A DNA stretch of 64,000 bases from Streptomyces sp. NBC_01750. GTDB lineage: Bacteria; Actinomycetota; Actinomycetes; Streptomycetales; Streptomycetaceae. This document shows, one piece after another, positions 9,212-17,278 of this stretch. The stretch spans positions 5,830,001 through 5,894,000 of the forward strand of contig NZ_CP109137.1 in NCBI RefSeq assembly GCF_035918095.1, read 5' to 3'. Both the position numbers and the translations under genes were made by a program. The notes beneath the pieces were generated by a model that was not told the DNA's origin, made no database searches, and saw nothing but the letters and a program-made list of their open reading frames with translations. Position 1 is the first letter of the stretch. Each line of letters starts with the position of its first letter.

Positions 9212-9817
9212 GTGTTCGACGCTGCCATTTTCGGTTCTCTCTTCCTCACCCTTTTTGTGATCATGGATCCCCCCGGGATCACCCCGATCTTCCTCGCGCT
9301 CACCTCGGGCCGCCCCGCCAAGGTGCAGCGCCGCATGGCCTGGCAGGCGGTGGCCGTCGCCTTCGGCGTGATCACCGTCTTCGGTATTCTCGGTCAGCAG
9401 ATCCTGGACTATCTGCATGTCTCGGTGCCCGCGCTGATGATCGCGGGCGGTCTGCTCCTGCTGCTCATCGCACTCGACCTGCTGACCGGCAAGACCGACG
9501 AGCCCAAGCAGACCAAGGACGTCAATGTCGCGCTGGTACCGCTGGGCATGCCGCTGCTGGCCGGTCCCGGTGCGATCGTCTCGGTGATCCTGGCTGTGCA
9601 GCACGCGGACGGCGTCACACAGCAGGTGTCGGTATGGGCGGCGATCATCGCGATGCATGTGGTGCTCTGGCTGACGATGCGCTACTCGCTGCTGATCATC
9701 CGCCTGATCAAGGACGGCGGCGTGGTGCTGGTGACCCGGCTCGCGGGCATGATGCTCTCCGCGATCGCCGTGCAGCAGATCATCAACGGCATCACCCAGG
9801 TCATCCAGGGAGCCTGA
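9212..9817 (+). CDS. MarC family integral membrane protein
   Basis: 201 residues, six predicted membrane helices. MarC signatures: VIMDPPGITPIFLAL in TM1, PALMIAGGLLLLLIA and PLGMPLLAGPGAIVS, the family's conserved loop-helix. GTG start at 9212. The transcript probably ends at the strong hairpin at 9839-9870, so the PHP gene and marC may form a unit. MarC proteins have no established transport substrate; the historical link to multiple antibiotic resistance has been withdrawn (family knowledge). Confidence 0.9.
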   Translation: MFDAAIFGSLFLTLFVIMDPPGITPIFLALTSGRPAKVQRRMAWQAVAVAFGVITVFGILGQQILDYLHVSVPALMIAGGLLLLLIALDLLTGKTDEPKQTKDVNVALVPLGMPLLAGPGAIVSVILAVQHADGVTQQVSVWAAIIAMHVVLWLTMRYSLLIIRLIKDGGVVLVTRLAGMMLSAIAVQQIINGITQVIQGA

Positions 9818-9838
9818 GCGCCCGGTGCCGAACGCACT

Positions 9839-9870
9839 GCGCCCCCGTACGGAACTCCGTACGGGGGCGC
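9839..9870 (+). terminator. Strong hairpin terminator after marC
   Basis: Perfect 14-bp inverted repeat GCGCCCCCGTACGG / CCGTACGGGGGCGC around a 4-nt loop (AACT), 21 bp past the marC stop. No T-run, as is usual for streptomycete terminators. It may also serve the small convergent gene at 9900. Confidence 0.85.
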
Positions 9871-9899
9871 GGCGCGTCACATCACAACGTCGTCGAGCG

Positions 9900-10052
9900 T
9901 TACGAGGCCGTGGAATCGGCCGGTCGGATATAGATGCGCTGGCCGATCGAAGCGGCCTGCTGCACGATCCGGTTGACGGAGGCGGCGTCTACGACGGTGG
10001 TGTCCACGGCGGTGCCGTCGACGTCGTCCAGTCGCATGATCTCGAAGCGCAA
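9900..10052 (-). CDS. Small conserved 50-residue protein
   Basis: A short gene read from TTG 10052 to TAA 9900. The protein begins MRFEIMRLDDVDGTAVD and ends with IGQRIYIRPADSTAS. AGGGAG lies about 6 nt before the TTG. I recognise near-identical ~50-residue proteins from many Streptomyces genomes, which supports it being real, but no function is known. No signal peptide or cysteine; acidic N-terminal half. Convergent with marC and sharing the hairpin at 9839. Divergent from the NYN-domain gene. Confidence 0.78.
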   Translation of the reverse strand: MRFEIMRLDDVDGTAVDTTVVDAASVNRIVQQAASIGQRIYIRPADSTAS

Positions 10053-10213
10053 GGCTTCTCCCTTCGTCTGATCCTCCTGCTGGAGAACTGGTGGCGACGG
10101 TTGTCCGTCTGTGTTCTATAGGTGTTCAACGGTATGCACCCTGCAAACATTCCCTACGCTAAGGAAATTTTTCGGATGCCTAACTACTGGCGGGTAGTGG
10201 CTTGGCCACGGAG

Positions 10214-10243
10214 AATGAGCACCGTATGAATGAGCACCGTATG
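10214..10243 (+). repeat. Two perfect 15-bp tandem copies spanning the NYN gene start
   Basis: AATGAGCACCGTATG occurs twice in tandem; each copy ends in an in-frame ATG (10226 and 10241), duplicating the start codon. Confidence 0.9.
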
Positions 10244-11140
10244 GATGACGCAGAGACCACGGAGATCAGGGCCCACCTGGAGCGCACCAATGAGCTCCTG
10301 CAGCGGATGCTCGCCGAGGTCGCCAAGACCCCTTCTACCCATGCCATCTTCGTGGATGCAGGTTACGTCTATGCTGCGGCCGGGTTGCTTGTCGCGGGCA
10401 CCGAGGACCGGCGCTCCTTCGACCTGGACGCGGAGGGGCTGATCGAGGCGTTCATCGACAAGGCCCGCACGATCTTCGCCGACAGCAGACTGCTGCGGGT
10501 CTACTGGTACGACGGGGCCCGGCGCCGTATCCACACCTCCGAGCAGCAGTCCATAGCGGAGCTGCCGGACGTCAAGGTGCGCCTCGGCAACCTCAACGCG
10601 AACAACCAGCAGAAGGGCGTCGACTCACTCATTCGTACCGATCTGGAGTCGCTCGCCCGGCATCGCGCGATCAGCGACGCGGCGCTCGTCGGCGGCGACG
10701 AGGACCTGGTGTCGGCGGTCGAGGCGGCGCAGGGGTACGGGGCGCGGGTCCATCTGTGGGGCATCGAGGCCGCGGAGGGGCGCAATCAGGCGGAGCCGCT
10801 GCTGTGGGAGGTGGACAGCCAGCGGACGTTCGACCTGGACTTCTGCCGCCCGTACATCACGCGCCGCCCGGTCACGACGTACGAGAACGAGGGCGCGCCG
10901 CCGCCGTCACGGGACGAGGTGCGCTTCGTGGGCGCGCAGATCGCCGCGACCTGGCTGGCGGAACGCGGCCGGGAGGCGATGGCGGAGCTGCTGCCGGGCC
11001 ATCCCTATCTGCCCGGCCCGGTGGACCAGGACCTGCTGATCGAGGCGGAGAGGGTGCTGCAGCGGTCGCTGCGGGGGCACGCGGTGCTGCGGCGAGCGCT
11101 GCGGGACGGTTTCTGGCAGCACCTGCAGGCTCAGTTCTGA
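10226..11140 (+). CDS. NYN (PIN-like) domain protein
   Basis: About 304 residues from the ATG at 10226 (alternatives TTG 10202, ATG 10241). The NYN fold, a PIN-like nuclease module, occupies roughly residues 35-200: FVDAGYVYAAAGLL with the first catalytic Asp, GVDSLIRTDL, and ALVGGDEDLVSAVEAA with the second acidic cluster. A helical C-terminal region (LPGPVDQDLLIEAERVLQ) follows. Probable RNA-processing or metal-dependent nuclease activity, inferred from the family. GGAG lies 11 nt before 10226. The 3' end overlaps the convergent hydrolase gene by 10 bp. Confidence 0.85.
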   Translation: MNEHRMDDAETTEIRAHLERTNELLQRMLAEVAKTPSTHAIFVDAGYVYAAAGLLVAGTEDRRSFDLDAEGLIEAFIDKARTIFADSRLLRVYWYDGARRRIHTSEQQSIAELPDVKVRLGNLNANNQQKGVDSLIRTDLESLARHRAISDAALVGGDEDLVSAVEAAQGYGARVHLWGIEAAEGRNQAEPLLWEVDSQRTFDLDFCRPYITRRPVTTYENEGAPPPSRDEVRFVGAQIAATWLAERGREAMAELLPGHPYLPGPVDQDLLIEAERVLQRSLRGHAVLRRALRDGFWQHLQAQF

Positions 11141-11970
11141 TCCCAGAAGGCGGCGACGGCCGCGGCGGTCTCGAGGGGGCGGTCGGTGTTCGGTGAGTGC
11201 TCGGCGCCCGTGATGACCGTCCGGTGGGCGCTGAGGCGCCGCGCCATCTCGTCGAGAAGGGGCAACGGCCAGGTGTCGTCCCGTTCGCCGGACAGCACAT
11301 GCTTGGGCAGCGGCTGTACGGCGGCGAGTTCGTCGACCCTGTCCGGTTCGACGGTCAGCAGGCGGCCGGTGGCGATCAGCTGGGCCGGGTTGTGGCGCAG
11401 CCAGCGGCGGCGCAGTTCCTCGCCGTCGGTCTCCGCGTCCTCCGGCGGATCGAGCGCTTTCATCGCCTCCCAGACCTGATCCATCCCCATCACCGCGAGG
11501 GCGTCGCTCAGCAGCTTGACCTTCTGCTGCTGAGCCGGGGTGATCTGTGCGGGCCCCGAGGACATGAGGGTGAGCGTGGTGAACGCGGTGGCATCGAGGA
11601 GCACGGCGGCGCGGGCGATCTGACCGCCGAGGGAGTGCCCGAGGAGATGCACGGGCCCGCCGACAGCTTCGGCCTGGGCGAGTACGTCCTGGGCCAACTC
11701 GCCTTGGGCGTAAGCCTCTTGGTCGTCCGACCCGTCGGTCTCGTACTGTCCGCGCCCATCGACGGCGACACTGCGGTAGCCGGCATCGGCGAGTGGCTCC
11801 AGCAGCGCGATGAAGTCTTCCTTGCTCCCGGTGAAGCCGGGCAGGAGCAACGCGGTGCCCTTGACGTCACCGACGGGCTGCGCATCGAGCACGGCGAAGG
11901 TGCCGCGTGCGGTGGGGAGCGTGCGGGGACGGGTGCAGGGGGGCGGGGTGAAGGTGGGCGGCCGACTCAT
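11131..11970 (-). CDS. Alpha/beta hydrolase
   Basis: 279 residues, cytosolic. Oxyanion-hole region LLLPGFTGSKEDF, nucleophile elbow GHSLGG (catalytic Ser), an acidic residue in LSGERDDTWPLP and the terminal His in TGAEHSPNTDRP complete the triad. Related to 2-hydroxy-6-oxo-dienoate hydrolase/lysophospholipase-type enzymes, but the substrate is not predictable. Its last 10 bp overlap the convergent NYN gene. Its own start is followed upstream by a ~220 bp stretch that ends with the helicase terminator. Confidence 0.85.
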   Translation of the reverse strand: MSRPPTFTPPPCTRPRTLPTARGTFAVLDAQPVGDVKGTALLLPGFTGSKEDFIALLEPLADAGYRSVAVDGRGQYETDGSDDQEAYAQGELAQDVLAQAEAVGGPVHLLGHSLGGQIARAAVLLDATAFTTLTLMSSGPAQITPAQQQKVKLLSDALAVMGMDQVWEAMKALDPPEDAETDGEELRRRWLRHNPAQLIATGRLLTVEPDRVDELAAVQPLPKHVLSGERDDTWPLPLLDEMARRLSAHRTVITGAEHSPNTDRPLETAAAVAAFWDQN

Positions 11971-12140
11971 GCGACGAGGCTAGCGGGGGCGCGTCGGCTG
12001 CGGTGCTCCGGGCGCGGGTTGCGGGGCTGTTCCCCGTTCCCCGTCCGCCCGCTGTTCCCCCATCCGCCGCTTCCCGGGCCGGGACCTCGCCCCGGACCCC
12101 GCACATCCGGATGGCTCAACCGGTTCTGGCGCGAAACGCC

Positions 12141-12175
12141 GATGGCCCGGCCCCCGTGGCGGGGACCGGGCCATC
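12141..12175 (-). terminator. Terminator of the DEAD-box helicase gene
   Basis: Inverted repeat GATGGCCCGG-CCCC / GGGG-CCGGGCCATC with a short loop, 16 bp past the helicase stop on the minus strand. Confidence 0.8.
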
Positions 12176-12190
12176 TGGGCTCCGGGTGCG

Positions 12191-14164
12191 TCAGCTTTCG
12201 GGCTGTGCAACCTTCGTCGTGCGGGTGCGGGTGCGGCGGCGCGGCTTGGGCTCCGCCTCGACCTCCGTGGCCACTGCCTCGACCGTGTCGGCGGTCTTCG
12301 CCACGCGGGTGCGGCGGCGGGGCTTGGTCTCCGGCTCGGCCTCGCTCGCCACTGCCTCGACGGCCTCGACGGCCTCGACCGTGTCGACTGCCTTCGCGGC
12401 ACGGGTGCGGCGGCGGGGCTTCGTCTCGGTCTCGGTCGCGACTTCAACGGCCTCGACCGTGTCGACTGCCTTCGCGGCACGGGTGCGGCGGCGGGGCTTC
12501 GTCTCGGTCTCGGTCGCGACTTCAACGGCCTCGACCGTGTCGACTGCCTTCGCGGCACGCGCCCGGCGACGAGGCTTCGTCTCCTCCGCGACCTCCACGT
12601 CCGCGAGCTCGACGGTCTCCACGACCGCCGTCGCCTCGGCCCCGGCCTGCGCTCCCACTCGGGTGCGGCGACGGCGGCGCGGGGTGCGCGGCTCCGTCGA
12701 ATCCTCCGTGGACTCCGGCGCGGCCGTGTCCGTCACCGTTGTCGTCGGCTCGACGCCGTCCGGCGTCGACCCGCCGCGCGTGCGGCGGCGCTGGCGGGGC
12801 GTGCGGGTACGGGCAGGGCGCTCCTCGCGAGCCGGGGCCGACGCCGCCGCCGACTTGCGGCCGCGGCCGCCCGTCTCGCCCAGGTCCTCGACCTCCTCGG
12901 CGCGCAGACCCGCACGGGTCCGCTCGGCACGGGGCAGTACGCCCTTCGTGCCGGCCGGGATGTTCAGCTGCTCGTACAGGTGCGGAGACGTGGAGTACGT
13001 CTCGACCGGCTCGGGGAACTTGAGATCCAGCGCCTTGTTGATCAGCTGCCAGCGCGGGATGTCGTCCCAGTCCACCAGCGTGATCGCGATGCCCTTGGCG
13101 CCCGCGCGGCCGGTGCGGCCGACGCGGTGGAGGAATGTCTTCTCGTCCTCCGGCGACTGGTAATTGATGACATGTGTGACGCCTTCGACGTCGATGCCAC
13201 GCGCCGCGACGTCCGTGCAGACGAGGACGTCGACCTTGCCGTTGCGGAAGGCCCGCAGCGCCTGCTCACGCGCGCCCTGGCCCAGGTCGCCGTGGACCGC
13301 GCCGGAGGCGAAGCCGCGACGCTGGAGCTGCTCGGCGATGTCCGCCGCAGTCCGCTTCGTACGGCAGAAGATCATCGCGAGCCCGCGGCCTTCGGCCTGC
13401 AGTATGCGCGAGACCAGCTCCGGCTTGTCCATGGAGTGGGCACGGAAGACGTGCTGCGTGGTGTTGGCCACGGTCGCGCCCTCGTCGTCCGGCGAGGTGG
13501 CGCGGATGTGCGTCGGCTGCGACATGTAGCGGCGGGCGAGGCCGATGACCGCACCCGGCATGGTCGCCGAGAACAGCATGGTCTGGCGCTTGGCCGGCAG
13601 CATGTTGATGATCTTCTCGACGTCGGGCAGGAAGCCCAGGTCGAGCATCTCGTCGGCCTCGTCGAGGACGAGCGCGCGCACATGCGAGAGGTCGAGCTTG
13701 CGCTGGCCGGCCAGGTCGAGCAGGCGGCCGGGGGTGCCGACGATCACATCGACGCCCTTGCGGAGCGCTTCGACCTGGGGCTCGTAGGCACGGCCGCCGT
13801 AAATCGCGAGAACGCGGACGTTACGGACCTTGCCGGCGGTCAGCAGGTCATTGGTGACCTGCTGGCACAGCTCGCGGGTGGGGACGACCACCAGCGCCTG
13901 CGGCGCGTCGGTCAGCTGCTCGGGCTGCGCCCGGCCGGCCTCGACGTCCGCGGGGACAGTGACCCGCTCCAGCAGCGGCAGACCGAAACCGAGCGTCTTG
14001 CCAGTGCCGGTTTTGGCCTGGCCGATGACGTCGGCGCCGGCGAGCGCGACGGGGAGGGTCATCTCCTGGATGGGGAACGGGTTGAGGATGCCGACGGCCT
14101 CGAGGGCCTCGGCGGTCTCGGGAAGGATCCCAAGATCCCGAAAAGTCTTAGATTGCGTAGTCAG
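12191..14164 (-). CDS. DEAD-box ATP-dependent RNA helicase (RhlE-like) with long repeated tail
   Basis: 657 residues if started at CTG 14164, which has AGAAGAGG 7 nt upstream; in-frame ATGs upstream are read from intergenic sequence. Helicase core residues ~8-380: Q motif (FRDLGI, IQ), Walker A AKTGTGKT at 50-57, DEAD box VLDEADEMLDLGF, SATMPG, HRVGRTGRAG. From about 440 the protein becomes low-complexity: basic patches KPRRRTR alternate with acidic VDTVEAVE segments, encoded partly by 78-bp perfect tandem repeats. Such tails often bind RNA or promote condensation. Same place in order as M. tuberculosis rhlE (Rv3211). CTG initiation is unusual and needs proof. Confidence 0.92.
   Translation of the reverse strand: MTTQSKTFRDLGILPETAEALEAVGILNPFPIQEMTLPVALAGADVIGQAKTGTGKTLGFGLPLLERVTVPADVEAGRAQPEQLTDAPQALVVVPTRELCQQVTNDLLTAGKVRNVRVLAIYGGRAYEPQVEALRKGVDVIVGTPGRLLDLAGQRKLDLSHVRALVLDEADEMLDLGFLPDVEKIINMLPAKRQTMLFSATMPGAVIGLARRYMSQPTHIRATSPDDEGATVANTTQHVFRAHSMDKPELVSRILQAEGRGLAMIFCRTKRTAADIAEQLQRRGFASGAVHGDLGQGAREQALRAFRNGKVDVLVCTDVAARGIDVEGVTHVINYQSPEDEKTFLHRVGRTGRAGAKGIAITLVDWDDIPRWQLINKALDLKFPEPVETYSTSPHLYEQLNIPAGTKGVLPRAERTRAGLRAEEVEDLGETGGRGRKSAAASAPAREERPARTRTPRQRRRTRGGSTPDGVEPTTTVTDTAAPESTEDSTEPRTPRRRRRTRVGAQAGAEATAVVETVELADVEVAEETKPRRRARAAKAVDTVEAVEVATETETKPRRRTRAAKAVDTVEAVEVATETETKPRRRTRAAKAVDTVEAVEAVEAVASEAEPETKPRRRTRVAKTADTVEAVATEVEAEPKPRRRTRTRTTKVAQPES
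12386..12541. repeat. Two perfect 78-bp tandem repeats inside the helicase gene
   Basis: 12386-12463 and 12464-12541 are identical; a third, diverged copy begins at 12542. Each unit encodes 26 residues of the helicase tail (a KPRRRTR patch plus an acidic segment). In-frame unit size means copy-number change would not break the protein. Confidence 0.9.
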
Positions 14165-14585
14165 GGTGTTGCCTCTTCTGTGAGACGCGGCATGAGGCGA
14201 ACGATGGGGGTCGTACCGCACCTGGGTACTGGGCCGGCCGTGGATTGGCCGGATGGCGCGGGACCACTGCTGTCGCTCGAGCGCTCGTGCCGCTGAGGGG
14301 CCCCTCATCTGCGGTCGTGCACATGTGTGCGCACGGTCCGCGCGGAGGGCGGTCGGGGCGGAGCCGATCGGGCCACCGACCGGGCATCCTCAAGGGGACT
14401 CTGGGGGAGCAAATCCCCCAGTCATACACTGAGATCGCCCGCCGAGTAACCAAAACGCTCGACAGGCGCATTACCACTGTACCCCGGATTCGCGCATGTG
14501 TGTTGGGTGAATTGGTAGGAACCGCGGTACGGACGTGGCTGACCAGGCCCTTCCGCCTCACGATGAGCGGGCTATTGTGCGCTTC
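14165..14585. other. 421-bp divergent intergenic region with a perfect 8-bp hairpin
   Basis: Between the helicase and the MiaE-like gene. At 14401-14421 lies CTGGGGGA-GCAAA-TCCCCCAG, a perfect 8-bp stem that would sit in the helicase 5' leader. No gene was found. In-frame GTG 14535 could extend the MiaE-like protein. Confidence 0.5.
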
Positions 14586-15311
14586 ATGGAGACGCCTGAC
14601 AACGCCACTGAACCCACCGGAATCGCCGCCCAGGACTGGGCCACGGCATCCGCCGACCCCCAGTACCGCGCCGCCGTCGTGGATCTGCTGGGCGCACTCG
14701 CGTACGGCGAGCTGGCAGCCTTCGAGCGGCTCGCCGAGGACGCCAAGCTGGCGCCGACGCTGGGCGACAAGGCCGCGCTGGCGAAGATGGCCTCCGCCGA
14801 GTTCCACCACTTCGAGCAGCTGCGCGACCGCCTCACCGCCGTCGACGCCGAGCCGACTGCCGCGATGGAGCCGTTCGCGCAGGCCCTGGACGACTTCCAC
14901 CGCCAGACCGCGCCGTCCGACTGGCTGGAGGGCCTGGTCAAGGCGTACGTCGGCGACTCGATCGCCAGCGACTTCTACCGTGAGGTCGCGGCCCGGCTGG
15001 ACACCGACACCCGTGCCCTGGTGCTTGCGGTCCTCGACGACACGGGGCACGGCAACTTCGCGGTCGAGAAGGTTCGCGCCGCGATCGAGGCCGAGCCGCG
15101 GGTCGGCGGACGGCTCGCGCTGTGGGCGCGCCGTCTGATGGGCGAGGCGCTCTCGCAGGCGCAGCGGGTGGTGGCGGACCGCGACGCGCTCTCCACGATG
15201 CTCGTGGGCGGTGTGGCGGGCGGCTTCGACCTCGCGGAGGTGGGCCGGATGTTCTCCCGGATCACCGAGGCGCACACCAAGCGGATGGCGGCGCTGGGCC
15301 TCGCGGCCTAG
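14586..15311 (+). CDS. Ferritin-fold protein of the MiaE-like (MiaE_2) family
   Basis: 241 residues from ATG 14586; GTG 14535 is an in-frame alternative and neither has a strong ribosome-binding site. All-helical. Di-iron-type ligands are plausible at FERLAEDAKLAP, SAEFHHFEQLRDRL (E..H) and LDDTGHGNFAVE. The family is related to tRNA 2-methylthio-N6-isopentenyladenosine hydroxylase MiaE, but the actinobacterial branch has no proven substrate. It is divergent from the RhlE-like helicase, as is Rv3210c beside Rv3211 in M. tuberculosis (known synteny). Confidence 0.8.
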   Translation: METPDNATEPTGIAAQDWATASADPQYRAAVVDLLGALAYGELAAFERLAEDAKLAPTLGDKAALAKMASAEFHHFEQLRDRLTAVDAEPTAAMEPFAQALDDFHRQTAPSDWLEGLVKAYVGDSIASDFYREVAARLDTDTRALVLAVLDDTGHGNFAVEKVRAAIEAEPRVGGRLALWARRLMGEALSQAQRVVADRDALSTMLVGGVAGGFDLAEVGRMFSRITEAHTKRMAALGLAA

Positions 15312-15360
15312 CCTCCGCCCGACGGTTTCTTCGGTGGCGTGGGCGGCCGGTCGCGCGGAC

Positions 15361-15630
15361 TCAGAAAGGGAATGCGCGACGCAGCCGCCGCGTCGAGGGC
15401 CGGATCAGCAGCGAGAGCAGTACGGCTCCGATCGTCACCGCGCCCACCAGCGTCGCCAGTGTGTGGCCTGGACCGAGCGCGGCATGCGTCACATAGGCGC
15501 CGAAGAGGGCGCCGAGCGTGCCTGTGGTGAAGACCACACGACGGGACGGGAGACGTTCGGACAGGTGACGGGCCGCGGACCAGGCGAGGGCGAGTCCGAG
15601 CAGGACTGAACCGAGCGTTTCCAAGAGCAC
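15361..15630 (-). CDS. Small three-helix membrane protein
   Basis: 89 residues with three hydrophobic segments (LGSVLLGLALAWSA; VVFTTGTLGALFGAYVTHA; TLATLVGAVTIGAVLLSLLI) and a basic C-terminus RRLRRAFPF on the predicted inside. No known domain. It converges with the MiaE-like gene and precedes the DUF3107 gene's terminator. Function unknown. Confidence 0.72.
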   Translation of the reverse strand: MLLETLGSVLLGLALAWSAARHLSERLPSRRVVFTTGTLGALFGAYVTHAALGPGHTLATLVGAVTIGAVLLSLLIRPSTRRLRRAFPF

Positions 15631-15721
15631 TACTGATCACCTCACGGACGCCGGTGCGGGCAAAACGGTCCTAGCCGGTACTACCCGGCGCCTGTGGAAT
15701 GCAACCCTCCCCACAGCAGCG

Positions 15722-15761
15722 GAAGAGGGCCCGGCGGGGGGATTCCCGCCGGGCCCTCTTC
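15722..15761 (-). terminator. Strong hairpin terminator after the DUF3107 gene
   Basis: Perfect 17-bp arms (GAAGAGGGCCCGGCGGG and its complement) around a 6-nt loop, 28 bp past the DUF3107 stop on the minus strand. Confidence 0.85.
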
Positions 15762-15788
15762 TGTCACGCTCCAGTCGCTTGCGGCGCC

Positions 15789-16016
15789 CTACAGCGCGCC
15801 GAAGCCCACGCGCCGCGTCGCCGGCTCGCCGATCTCGACGTACGCGATCCGGTCGGCCGGTACGAGGACCTTGCGGCCCTTGTCGTCCGAGAGACTGAGC
15901 AGCTGCGCCTTGCCGGCCAGCGCGTCGCCGACCGCGCGCTCGACCTCCTCGGCGGACTGCCCGCTCTCCAGAACGATCTCCCGGGGCGCGTGCTGCACGC
16001 CGATCTTGACCTCCAC
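15789..16016 (-). CDS. DUF3107 family protein
   Basis: 75 residues: MEVKIGVQHAPREIVLES at the N-terminus and DRIAYVEIGEPATRRVGFG at the C-terminus are diagnostic of DUF3107 (M. tuberculosis Rv3208A/TB9.4). Small acidic alpha/beta protein without cysteines; function unknown. In mycobacteria it is also next to a TetR regulator, as here. It ends at a strong hairpin (15722). Confidence 0.9.
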   Translation of the reverse strand: MEVKIGVQHAPREIVLESGQSAEEVERAVGDALAGKAQLLSLSDDKGRKVLVPADRIAYVEIGEPATRRVGFGAL

Positions 16017-16146
16017 GGCTATGTCCCTCCGAACGGTCAGTGTGTTGCGCGGTCAGCCGCGCTGTACGCAGCACACATTAGCCCGGCGAGGGGATGCGGC
16101 AGGCGTCCCCGGGAAACGCCAGGAGCGAACAGCCGCGGGTCACCCC

Positions 16147-16788
16147 TCAGTGCTGATCGGTGCCGTGCAGCGGGAACCCCGCGATACCACGCCATGCCAG
16201 CGACGTCAGCAGCTGCACCGCCGTGTCGCGGGGGATGCCGGAGCTGCTGGAGAGCCAGTAGCGGGCGACCACCTGGGAGACGCCGCCGAGGCCGACGGCC
16301 AGCAGCATGGACTCTTCCTTGGACAGGCCCGTGTCCTCGGCGATGACGTCGGAGATCGCCTCCGCGCACTGCAGCGAGACCCGGTCCACGCGCTCGCGCA
16401 CCGCGGGCTCGTTCGTCAGGTCCGACTCGAAGACCAGCCGGAAGGCCCCGCCCTCGTCCTCGACGTACGCGAAATAGGCGTCCATCGTCGCGGCGACGCG
16501 CAGCTTGTTGTCGGTCGTCGACGCCAGCGCCGTACGGACCGAGAGCAGCAGCGACTCGCAGTGCTGGTCGAGCAGCGCCAGATAGAGCTCGAGCTTGCCC
16601 GGGAAGTGCTGGTAGAGCACGGGTTTGCTGACGCCGGCCCGCTCGGCGATGTCGTCCATGGCGGCCGCGTGATAGCCCTGAGCCACGAAGACTTCCTGGG
16701 CGGCGCCCAGAAGCTGGTTCCTGCGGGCTCGGCGTGGCAGGCGTGTGCCCCGCGGGCGCGTCGCCTCTGTCTGCTCGATGGCTGTCAC
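16147..16788 (-). CDS. TetR/AcrR family transcriptional regulator
   Basis: 213 residues from GTG 16788, preceded at 4 nt by GGGAGG; the longer frame would begin inside this ribosome-binding site. N-terminal helix-turn-helix: LLGAAQEVFVAQGYHAAAM, DIAERAGVSKPVLYQHFPGK. The C-terminal all-helical domain has the LLAVGLGGVSQVVARYWL pattern. Equivalent in position to M. tuberculosis Rv3208. Ligand and targets unknown; autoregulation is likely for the family. An IR was not obvious in the upstream 50 bp. Confidence 0.9.
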   Translation of the reverse strand: MTAIEQTEATRPRGTRLPRRARRNQLLGAAQEVFVAQGYHAAAMDDIAERAGVSKPVLYQHFPGKLELYLALLDQHCESLLLSVRTALASTTDNKLRVAATMDAYFAYVEDEGGAFRLVFESDLTNEPAVRERVDRVSLQCAEAISDVIAEDTGLSKEESMLLAVGLGGVSQVVARYWLSSSSGIPRDTAVQLLTSLAWRGIAGFPLHGTDQH

Positions 16789-16935
16789 GCCGCCTCCCAA
16801 AAAATTGTTTCTTGCGCGCTGTGCGCCGCGCCGCCATCGTACTTTTGGGTAACCCGGCTGTGCGTGGTGCGGACGCAGAATTTCACGGACCGGACAGTCG
16901 CGGTAGCTCCCGATTCAGGGACAAAGAGGGGCAGG

Positions 16936-17154
16936 TCATCGGTAGTCGTCCTCGTCGAGGGCGACGACACGGGCCTGTTCCGCGGCATCGGCCTCATTTG
17001 CGGCGTCCAGGTCGGCGCCGTTCACATGGTCGTCGTCCTCGGGCAGCACATCCGCGTGCTGCTCGGCGGCGTCGGCTTCGGGAACCTCTTCGTCGAGCGA
17101 GGCGTCCTGATCGTTTACATCGAAGGTATCCGGGTCTGTGGGGTCGACAGACAT
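16936..17154 (-). CDS. Small acidic hypothetical protein
   Basis: 72 residues from ATG 17154 (GGAAAG about 10 nt upstream). Extremely Asp/Glu-rich with many Ala, no hydrophobic core and no cysteines (MSVDPTDPDTFDVNDQD ... VVALDEDDYR); probably intrinsically disordered. A longer frame from 17208 would cross the palindrome at 17184 and is not favoured. I recall similar short acidic proteins in Streptomyces. No function is known. Confidence 0.6.
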   Translation of the reverse strand: MSVDPTDPDTFDVNDQDASLDEEVPEADAAEQHADVLPEDDDHVNGADLDAANEADAAEQARVVALDEDDYR

Positions 17155-17183
17155 GCGGCACCGCTTTCCATGGATAGTGCCCT

Positions 17184-17199
17184 TCCTACGAGCGTAGGA
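17184..17199. promoter_or_regulatory. 16-bp palindrome between divergent genes, possible operator
   Basis: TCCTACG-AG-CGTAGGA, perfect 7-bp arms, lying 30 bp upstream of the acidic-protein start and 80 bp upstream of the hydrolase start. It could bind a dimeric regulator, for example the nearby TetR protein; this is inference. Confidence 0.4.
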
Positions 17200-17278
17200 G
17201 GTACTCATTCATGACGCTACGCGGTGTGTGACGCCGAACACACGATCCAGCGTGTGATCGTCTCGTAACATTGCCCGC

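Noticed and set aside
11197..13023. Long plus-strand frame over the hydrolase and helicase tail
   Set aside because: Antisense to two clear genes; Arg/Pro/Ser-rich translation without domains.
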